Virus record (IMG/VR): IMGVR_UViG_3300032285_001888
Span: 1 to 64,000 of that record
Length of the DNA stretch: 64,000 nt
From: a virus
Reading direction: 5' to 3' (one strand)
This document shows positions 18,654 through 30,600 of the stretch, in pieces. The position numbers were made by a program, and so were the translations under genes. The notes beneath the pieces are model-generated. The model saw nothing but the letters and a program-made list of their open reading frames with translations, searched no databases and was not told the DNA's origin. Numbering within the stretch: position 1 is the stretch's first letter; every line of letters starts with the position of its first letter.

Positions 18654-21600
18654 ATGGCAGAATATAAACTAGGTAGAATTAAACCTGTATATCAAGGATC
18701 ATGGACCGCAGGCGGATCATATGTAGTTGACGATATTGTTACAGTAGGTGGAAAAACCTATATTTGTGTAATATCTAACACAGCGTCTGGCTCTTTCAAT
18801 ACAGATTTAACTGCAAATCCGTCACTATGGAACATAATTGCAGACGGAAGTACTTGGCGCGGAACATGGCAAAATGCTACTACTTATAATATAGGTGACT
18901 TAGCATTGTATGGCGGAGTGCTTTATCAAGCTACAACAGCACACTCTAGTACTAGTGCTACTGCTACAATAACCGCTGCCACAGCTAGTGCTAACGGTAG
19001 CACAGCAACAATTGGTTTTGCTCAACAAGTAGTACAACCATACCTAGTTGGAGCAACTATCACAGTTGCCGGATTCTCATCACAAACAGCATTTAATGGA
19101 TCATTTACTGTAACAGCATGTACAACGACTACAGTAAGTTATACTCTAGCACAGACATTAACTGGTACAACAATGGGTACTGTAACTGGCCCAAGTCAAT
19201 TAGGGTTAGAAAATAGTCAGTATAATGCTATCAGCGGAGTATCAATTGGTGCTAACGGAACATTTGCAGGCTCAGCAACATTAAACGTAGGTATGGCAGT
19301 TGTTGTTAGTGGAACTAGCAGTAACGGAAGCATTACAGGTTATACTAATCCTACAACATATTATATCATTGCAACTAATGGTGTTAACACAGGATTTACT
19401 CTAAGTGCTACTCAGGGCGGAGCTCCGGTTGGAACTGTTGCAGGCACCGGTGCTGGACTAACATTCAACATAGCATATTGGGTTCCATATTCAAGCAATA
19501 TCAATTGGATTGGTGCTTGGACAACTAATACACGCTATAAATTAAACGACTTAGTTAGCTACGGTGGTTACACTTATGTTTGTAATCTAGCACACGTATC
19601 AGCTAATACAGCAACCTTAGGACTAGAACAAGACCAAAGTAAGTGGTCAACATTTAATGCTGGAATATTTTATCAAGGAAGTTGGAGTTCATCAAGTGTT
19701 CGCTATCGTGTAAACGACGTAGTAACCTATGGTGCAGATCTTTGGATTTGTACAACTGCTCATACATCTAGCACATCATTCGCATCTGCTAACTTTAGTT
19801 TGTTTGTTGCAGGTTTTGAATATTTAAACTCATGGAGCGCAAGCACTACTTACGTTCAAGGTGACGTAGTTAGTTATGGTGGTAATACATATATTGCCCT
19901 ACAAAATCATTCAGGTCAAACTCCAAGTACTGCACTCACATACTGGCAACCATTTACAACCGGTTTAACATTTGCCGGTGCATGGACAACAACTCCAACT
20001 GGGATACAAACAGGACAAACTGGTTATAGAATCGGAGATGTTGTAACTGTTGACGGTTATACATATCTAGCAGTTGCTGATAACGCTGTACAAACTGTAA
20101 CAGCAACAGCAGTAACTAATCCAACAGCTACAATGCCTTCGACTACTATAAGTACTCTTGGTGCGTTAAACATCGGCGGAACTGTAACAGGTACTGTTGC
20201 TATTGGCATGTATCTAAGTGGCGGTGGGCTAACAACTAACACATATTACATCACAGGCGGAAGCGGAACAAGTTGGACAACTAACTATACCGGTACAGCT
20301 ATTGCTAGTACTACTATCACAGGTACACATAATTTAGTTAGTTTACCAAGTATTATAATAACAGCCGCGAGCGCATCAGGCGGAACTGCTACATTAACCT
20401 ATGCTACACAATCAGCTGTACCGTTTGTTGCAGGACAATACATCACTGTTGCAGGTGTTACACCAGCAGGATTTAACGGAACGTATGTTGTTACAGGTTC
20501 ACCTACCACAACACAAGTAACTTATGCACTAACTGGTACACTTACTGGATCAGCATTTGGTACAGTTGCTGGAACTACAACTAACTTGGTAACAGGATTA
20601 CCAATTACTTTTGGATCAGCACTAGGCGGATTATTAACAACTCAACAATACTATGTAAGAGATATCCCAACAGGCGGCACAACATTTAGTGTCAGCACAA
20701 CATCGGGCGGAGTTCCTGTACTATTAACAGCATCTTCAGCAAATACAACACTGGGTACAACAAATCCAAAACCACCATTTGCAACCTATTGGGGACAACT
20801 AAACTCTGGTATTAAGTGGAATCCTAGTTACAATACATATACCGGTCTTAGTGCTACAAACGTAACAGGTACAGGTGTAGGCGCACAATTTACAGTGCTA
20901 GCTAGAAATACAACATATACTGTCACAGTAACTAACGGCGGATCTGGATATTCGCAGACTGCAGGCTCTAACACAATTAAGATCCTAGGTACAAGCCTAG
21001 GCGGTGTGAGCCCAGCCAACGATCTAACCATGACTATCTCATCAGTTGCTAGCGGTGTAATTCAAACTGGCGGAGTGACTGTAGTTGGTATCAGTGTAAC
21101 ATGGGCGAGCTCAACAACTTATGTTGCAGGCGACACAGTACTATGGGGAGTTAGTACATATATTTGTATACTAGCACACGTAGGCGCTACAGGAAATCGT
21201 CCTGATAATGACACAACAGGTACATATTGGAACTTGATGGCATCCGGTACAGAACAAGCTGTTCTTACCACACAAGGTGACATGTTCTATTATGGATCTA
21301 CTGGTCCGACACGACTACCGATTGGTACAGACGGTCAAATTCTCCGTGTTAACAATAATATTCCAGCATGGCAATATTATGGTCAAATTAATAATTTAGT
21401 TTATGTTTCACCTGCCGGCTCAGACGTTACTACTGCTGGACAAGGTACAACTATTGATAAGCCTTGGCAAAGTGTTCGTTATGCTTGCCAACAAGTAGAA
21501 GATGGTTACTTAAATCCTAATACTAAATTCTTAATGACTGCTAATAAACAGTTTATGATGAAAGAAGTTAATAACTATATCTATTATCAATATAGTGTTA

Positions 21601-24600
21601 ACGTAACAGGAACTTCAAGCAATACTATAACCGTTGGTGGTTCAAGCACAGTAGCACAGACAACTACAGCTAACCTATATATCGGCATGCCAATTGTATT
21701 CACTACAAGTTCTGGTAGTATTGTTGCCGGTACAACATATTATGTTGCCCAAGTGTTAACAGGAACAACGTTTACTATTGCAACAAGCTATGCAAATGCA
21801 CTTGTACCAACCTTATTTGCAGTAGGCACAGGTAGTGCCAACGTTGGAACATACAGTTATAGTCAAAGTAAAACTGAGCGTGATGCCGGTTTAGTTATCC
21901 AAGGTTTAATTTTTGATATTACACACAATGGTACATACCAAACAACTACTAACGTTCAAGCATATTTCACATCAACCGGTGCAACATTTACATCTGGAGT
22001 TAGCGCATACGATGTAATTCCTTTTAACTTGAGTTTGAACTATCTTGCAAATACTCTAATTCCAAACGTACTAGCTAATACTACACCAAGTACTAACTAT
22101 CAGTTAATATTAAATCCAAGTATCGCAACAACAGGTGCAAGTGGTACTAGTACAGTTGCTACAATTACATATACTGGTTCAGCATTTGCTGTAGGTAGCT
22201 ATATAACAGTAGCTGGAGTTACACCACTAGGATATAACGGTACATGGCAAGTGACCGCAAGTAGTTCAGGAAGTGTAAGCTTCTTGAGTTCAACTACTGG
22301 TAGTCAGACAGTTGCTGGTACGGTACAAACAGCCAAGGCTATTCAACAGATTAATTCAAGTTATACTGTTGAAAGCGGAACACAGACAAAAGCACAAACA
22401 TTAATAGGCTATTTGACCAGCTGTTTATCAGCAGGTACAACTAACAATGTATTGCCTGCTGTTATTAATCCAGCTACTACTATCAGTATTAAAACTGGTA
22501 CTTACAATGAAATTCTTCCAATAAACGTGCCAGCTTATACTGCACTAGTTGGTGATGAATTACGTTCAACAGTTGTGCAACCGTTTGCGGCTGATCCAGT
22601 ATTGGCTACAGTTGTACCTAAGGCAGTAGTTGCTCTGAATAGAATTAAAGCATTGATTCCAAACTTGATGAGTAATACAACAATTACTCCAACTACTGGA
22701 AACACCGCAACACAAGTTACAAGCCTACCAGCGGCAAGCACAGGTAGTACCCTTGCTATTACTAATTTGCAAACAAGTTTTAATATTGTATTGCAACTAG
22801 TGTCTAACGGTCTAGGCGGCGAACCTGTTATTGTAATGCCACAGCCAACAGGTTATAGTGGCGGATCAATAACTAACACAGCGTATGCTACTACTTCGGG
22901 TAGCAACCCAACTGGTACTACAACTGGTTATGCAACTGCATTTACACAGATTCGTCAGAACTATAATTTCTTAATTACAGAAACACTTGTATACCTAATT
23001 GCTAATCCAGGAACCTCTGGTTTTACAGGACAAGCTGGTCAATATAATTTAGGTGTTAGAGATATTACCTATATACTAGACAGTCTATTATATGACTTAA
23101 CTTATGGCGGAAATACACAAAGTTTAATTGCAGGTGCGGCATATTATTCACTAAACATTTTACAAATTACCAGTGCGCAATCGGCGGCTTATCAAGCGGC
23201 ATTGACTCGTTTAAGAGCGGCCATTGTTACAGTTGCACGAGGAACAGCTTTTAGTGCAACATCGGGTAATAACGTTGTACAAGTCACAGTAGGTGGTGAT
23301 GGTGGCGTAGCAGCCGCTAACTTTGCAGGCGATCGTGTACAAAACGTTATAAACTGGATTGCAAACGGCACTGCTGATGCTACAGTTGCTCCTTATATCG
23401 GAGCACAAAGCATTGCACTACAAACTGCCTACAACGCAGTATCAGCTTTAAACAGCAACATTGCTAGCGATGCACAGTATTGGGTTTATAAGTATTATCA
23501 AGGTGTAACTTATAGTAATCCAACATTAATCAATCGTGATGCCGGCCTAATTGCGACTTATACTGCATATGACATGGTGTTTGGTAGTAACTTTAATGCT
23601 ATTCAAATTGGTCGTGCATTTAATCGTGCTAATACAAGTGCTACAAACTTACGAAGTGCAACTAGCGGACAACTAGCACCTACGCTCGGTGCAATCAACT
23701 TCATGTACTACAAGATGAAACAGATTGCAGCCAGTGGAGCAGTAGCACAGATTCAAACTACTATTGATGATATTACAGCCTATATGCAAGGCGGCCCAGC
23801 GGCTCCTGCACAAATTATATGGCCACAGCCTGCACTAGCAACAATAGCTACTAGTACTGGAGCATCCGGCGGCGCAACATACACTAGCGTATCTGGAACT
23901 ACATTATCCGGCGGCGGATCAAGTGCTGTGTTTACTATTGTACGAGCATACAACGGTAATGGATATTATAATTATACCATCACTCCAACTACCCCTGGAT
24001 CAAGTTATACAGTTGGTAGTTTAATTAAAATTCTTGGAACAAGTATCGGCGGCTACACTCCAGTTAATGATATTATTATCAGAGTAACACAGGTAAACTC
24101 TGGTGCTATCCAATATGCTACATATTCTGACACATCATCTGCGGCCGGAATGTTAGAAGCTAACCGCGCATTCTTAATTGCTGAAGCAGTTGCATATTTT
24201 ACCACCAACTACAGTTCATTAGTATCTAATCCTAACTACAGTCTTGCTAAAACACAGCGCGATATGGGTTACATCTTAGATGGTATACACTATGATTTAG
24301 TCTACGGCGGAAACTGGGCAAGTTCTAATGCTGGTATGGCTTATTATTCAGCACTGTATGGCACACAAATATCAGCAGGATTTGGAGCGGCATTTGCGGC
24401 AACTATCAACTGGGTAAGCACACTAGCTCAGCAAGTAGTAGTCAATACCACTGTAGGAAGCCCTGTCCAAGCAACAGTAACTCAAACACTACAAGTAGGT
24501 GCCGGCTTAATTGGTGCTAGCACTCATGCGGCCACATTAGCTCAGTTGTTTGTAACCGTAACTGCTATTGTAACTAACGGATTAACAACTGGTGTTCCAA

Positions 24601-27600
24601 CAGCAACGATCGTAACTATTAGCGGTACTAATACATTCACTACTGGCACAACTGCAAATACAATTACTAATACTAACGGTACAGCAGTAACAATAACAGC
24701 GGCAAGTTATATCCAAGGTACTCCAATCGCAACTGGTGCCTCTGTAACAACAACTAGCGGATTAGCAATTAATACAACTTATTATGTTGCGGCTACAATT
24801 ACTAACTCTACAACAGTTACACTAGCAACTACACTAGCTAACGCCTTGGCTGGAACAGCAATTACGTTCACTGGTGGATCAACAGCAATCAGCAACGGTG
24901 CAGTAACAGTTGGGTCAGCTAATCACGGACTAAGTGCTGGCGATATGATTATCCCGCAGTCAACTAGTAACGGATTGACTTCGACTATTATCGGTAGCAC
25001 AGTTACTCCTTATTATGTCATCAGCACAGGTTTAACAACTACACAGTTCCAATTGTCAAATAGTTATAACGGTACAGCGATCAGTACATTTACTAACGGT
25101 ACAGGTTTATCTCTAGCTATTCAGACTATTAACATGCCGCAGTTGAATACTGCAAATGCAACTACATTATCTGCATGGACTGCGGTAAGTGCGAGTGTAC
25201 CAACATACCAGTCTGGTTCAACAGCATCATTTACTGCTACAATTAACGGTACAACCACACTAAACGTTACCGCAGTAGCATCTGGTACTATTGCTTTAGG
25301 TATGAGTATAACTGGAACAGGCTTAGGTGGTGGAGCAACTATTACAGCATTTGGCACAGGCCTAGGCGGAACCGGCACATATATTATGAGTGTTGCGGCA
25401 ACTAGCGGTACTGTTGCTATTCCAGTAACTGGAGTAACCGTGGCTGCGGTTAGCCAAGCTAGTGTTGTTGGTTACATTAATACCAACTATACTGCATTCC
25501 AATATCTATCAGCTTACACACAACGTGATGTATTCAACGTTACACTAGCTATGTTCTTAGACACACTACTAGGTAGCAACTTTGCTACAGTCCAAGCTGG
25601 CCGAGCCTACAATAGAACGCAAGACTATAAAGTACAAGGATATGAATTAACTGTAACAGTGGCGGCCTTAAACTACTTACAGACACTAGTAGCAACTACC
25701 CTATCAAGTTCGACATATACTTCACAACTAACTACAGCTACTAACAATATTAATACAATTATTAGTTACGTTGGCTCAAGTCAATATGTTCAACCACAGG
25801 TGAATGGAACTGTAACCTACAATAATAGTGCAGATATTATCAAAGGTGCTGAAATATTACGTGCTAATATTCCATTCTTGCAAGCTGAAGTATCAGCTTA
25901 CTATACTTCTCTGTACTCTTATGCTATAACTTCGACAACAACTAGTACGAACGTAATTACAACAGGTTCAGCACATAGTTTTGTTGTTAATGATCCTATA
26001 CAATTTACACCAACTACTGCATCAACAACTGCTACAGCATCTAATGCAAACAGTGAAATTACTCTTAATAGCCTAACAGGAATTATTGTTGGAGGAAGTG
26101 TAGCATTTAGTACTAGCTTTGGTAATGTTATCGCAGGTACTACGTACTATGTGTTAACAGCTACCGGCGGCAAAATAACAGTTTCGTCAGCAAGTCCAGG
26201 CGGAGCATTATTTGTAACTGGTGTTGTAGCTAGCACTTCTAGCGCAGTAACATATACTGGTTTTGTATCTGGTAATCTAAGTGCTAATACAGTGTACTAT
26301 ATTGCAAGTGTACCGAGTACAACTACATTTACTGTAACCACTATTGAAGGATTCACCAACGTTAATACAGGTACTACAGGAACAGTAGTTAGTTTGCAGA
26401 CAGTATCAACTCCAGCATTTAACGTAGTTTACTATGCTCCAACTGTACTAACACAAACTGATATTAACTACTATCTAAACGGTATTGTCTATGACCTACA
26501 ATATACAGGTAACTACAGAAGTTTACGTTATGCACAGGTACTGTTAAATTCCGTTAACGGTTCTGCTCAAAGCAATTTCTTCTTAGTAAGAAATGCTAGT
26601 GGTATTCGTAATATGACCATGACAGGTCTAACAGGATATTTAAGCACTGCTAGCGTGGCATTTGGAACAAAACGTCCAACAGCTGGCGCCTACTCAAGTT
26701 TAGATCCAGGATTTGGACCAAACGACAGCAATGCTTGGATTTATTCACGTAGTTGCTATGTACAAAACTGTACAATGTTTGGATATGCAGTATATGGTGC
26801 TAAAGTTGATGGTGCATTGCACTCTGGCGGTTACCATTCTATGGTTGCTAACGATTATACTTGTATTATTGGTGATGGTATTGGTTGGATGACAACTGGT
26901 GCAGGTTCGTTATCAGAACTTGTTTCGGTGTTCAACTACTATAGCTATGCAGGTTATATGGCAGAGTTAGGCGGACGTATCCGTGCTACTAACGGTAACT
27001 CATCATACGGTGTATACGGAGTAGTTGCTGAAGGAGTTGACACTACAGAAGTTCCATTGTATGCAACTTTAAATAATCGTGCAAACCCAGCAACAATTAC
27101 CAACGTTGTAACTGATGCTCAAGCACAGGTATATAGATTTGAATACGGAAATGCCGGTACGAACTACACAAGTAGTGTGCCAAGCATCAGCGGTTCTGGT
27201 TATAACTCGGCAGTATTCCAAGACGAATTTAGAAATGCGTCTATGTTTGAAACACGCCTAATTGACAAAGCTGACGGTAATGGTACTGGCGGCAGCAGTT
27301 ATGTGACAGCTACTAACGTATCACAAGGTGGTACTACCGGTTTAATTACCATCGCGGCAACTGACACTGCATTAACTAATGCCTACAACGGTGATCGCAT
27401 CCAGCTCACAGCAGGTACAGGTGTTGGACAATATGCTAACATCTTAACTTATACTAACAGCAGTAAAGTTGCACAGATCATCAAAGACTCATTTACACCA
27501 ATTAGTGTAACAGCGTCAACCGCTACTACAGGTGTTAACACAACATCTGGTGTAATTACCACCAACTCATATTGGGGTACAGTATTGGCACCATGCGGCA

Positions 27601-30600
27601 CGGTAACGGGTACTTTTGCTCCAGGTATGGTATTAACCAGTGCTGGTACAATCACAGCCGGTACTTATATTACTAGTGCGGCAAACTCGGCAACATTAAC
27701 TACAACAAGTATTACAAGCTCGGGCGGAAGTTTAGCAGGTACAGTTAGCCTAATCAGTGGTGCAGGCACAGCAGTAGCACCATGGGCCGCAACAATTACA
27801 TTGAGCTCAGGAACAACTGCCGCACTAGTTGTTGGCGCTCAATTTGTTGCAACAGCAGGCGGTGGTACAATATATGGCGGATCACCAACTAGCGTAACAG
27901 TCACAGCTATTACTAGTTCAACCGTGTTTACCTATGCAGTAGTCGGCGGCACAACACCGACAGCAGGTACAGTAACCGCAATTACTCAAGCAGTATTAGC
28001 CGCAAGTGCCGCAAGCAACTTGTTACCAGGCATGGCATTAGCCACAGTTTCTACCCCAGCTTATGTTGCAGGACAAATTTCAGCAACTGGTACAATCGTT
28101 GCAACTGCTACATTTACTGGTACAAGCGGTACAAATACAATTACCCTAAGTACATTTACTGTTGGTAGCATTGCAACAGTTCTAGTAGGACAATTTATTG
28201 GCCCAATTAGTGGTATTCCAGCTAACACCTTTGTTACAGCAGTTAATCCTGTTACTAACATAATAACTATTAGTACTACATTATACGGCGCAGTTAGCGG
28301 TTCGGCAAGTACCTACACAGCAGGTGGTGCAGGAACATACGCACTAACTGCCGCAAGTTTTGCTACTATTACCGGTACTCCAACAACAGCTACTAGCTGG
28401 CCATTAAGTACAAGTCAAAGTCAGTATTCAGCTACTGTTACAGGTACACTGTATTCATTGACTGTGGCAAGCACAGCTAATATCTACAACGGTATGCCAA
28501 TATACCTTGGAACGGCAGTTGCAACATTAAGTGCAACAACATTGTACTATGCACAAGCTGTGACCAGTACTGGTTTCAGTGTTACAACTAATGCAGGTTA
28601 TCCTGGTGCAGGTACTATTGCTACAGTTACAACAACTACTACAGCAACCGTAACAGTAACAGCTACAAGCATTGTTAATAACTTAATCACAGCCGCAAAT
28701 ACTCTAACTGCTGGACAGACATTGACATTTGGTACAGCGTTTACTGGAGTTGATACAGGAACTACATACTGGGTTAATGCAACTAACTTAACAACTAGTT
28801 CGTTCGCCATAAGTACAAGCCCTTTCAGTGGTACGACTGTAACTATTACCAGTACTAATCCTTCGGTTAGTTCGACTGGTACTATCGGTACAGCAGTATA
28901 TGCCGCAGGTTGGGATCATGTGTTGCCTGGATTTGTAAGTGCAACATTTGGAACACCTTCAACAACTATATCATATACAAATGCACTAGATTTAACCAGT
29001 GCATATATCATTGAACCACGTGTTAGTTACAGTGCTCCGGCTTATCTTCCAACGGCCAGAACAATTACCAGCGGTAGTTATTCAAGTCTAACCTACGGCG
29101 CAGGCTACTTTGTTGCATTAAACACTAGTGGAACAGCAGTACAATATTCAACTAATGGAACAACTTGGAGTGCAGGCGGAGCATTACCAACAAGCACTAC
29201 TTGGAGTAACGTAGTATACGGTGGTGGCCAAGGTGCTAGAGCAACAGCAGTTGTTGGCGGATTTGGCGGAGCAGGCGCCGTACTAACAGCAGTTATAGGT
29301 ACAGGAACAACTGCTACACAAATTGTTAGCGTTACAATCGTTAACGGTGGATATAATTATACAACACCACCAAACATTGTGTTCGTAAGTAGTAACGGCC
29401 CTGGTACTGGTGCAACTGCAACATGTACTGTGTTAAACGGTGCAATTACATCAGTCACAATGACCATTAACGGATCAGGATATACTGCGGCTCCTATAGT
29501 TACAGCCAATACCGGTATAGTTAGTAGTATAACTATGAACACATGGGGTAAAAACTATTATAGTACTCCAACGGTTACTGTTGCACAGCCACAGGGATTA
29601 ACACCAACAGTGTATCCTGTTAGTTCATCGGTAACACAAAATACCTACTACCAAACAACTGCTGGTAGAATTTATCAGTGCGTAACTGCTGGTACAACTA
29701 GCAGTACTACACCGACATTTGACTATACAACAGCTACAGGCTACACTAACATTCAAAACGGTACTGCATATTTTACCTATATTGCAACTCAGGCAAGCGG
29801 AACAGCCGCTTATAGCAATGGTTCGATAACATCTATAGCACTAACCAATGCAGGTTATGGATACAATGCAGTTCCAGCAGTGACGATTGTAGACGGATCG
29901 GCAGCGTTTGTAGCTATTAGTTATTCAACTACTAGCCAAACTTATATTGCTACAAGTACTGCGGCAGGTATTCCAGCAACTGGTTGGAGCGCAATTGGTA
30001 CAGGATCTAATGCTTACATAGCGATATCAAATATCTACGGTATAACCTATGGTAATAATATCTATGTAGCAGTTGGCGGAGCTAACGGGACAGCAACAGC
30101 ATTGTCTACAAGTTCTCCACAATCTTATACTAACTGGGTTACAAGAACATTAACTGCTATTAGTGCAGGTTACTATTCGTCTGTAGCATTTGGTGCAGGC
30201 GGTAATAGTTCAGGTACATTTATTGCTATCAACTATGGTGGTAATATAACCAGTATTTCTAACAACGGTTCAACATGGACTGCTGGCGGAACATTACCAA
30301 GCACACAACCTTGGACCAGCATTGCCTACGGTAACAACAGATTTGTTGCTCTAGCAAAAACTGGAGCAGTGGCCTACACAGTTAACTACGGTACTAACTG
30401 GTATGCAAGTCCAGTGTCTAATGGTTCTTTCCCTAGCACGTTAAGTCCAAGCTATGTATGGACACAGATAAGTTATGCAGAAGGTGTGTTTGTCGCTATC
30501 AGCCAGACTAACGTAAGTGCTACAAGCCCAGACGGTATTACTTGGACCTTACGTACAATGCCAAGCTCAACGAACTGGAGTGCAATAGCATTTGGTAATC

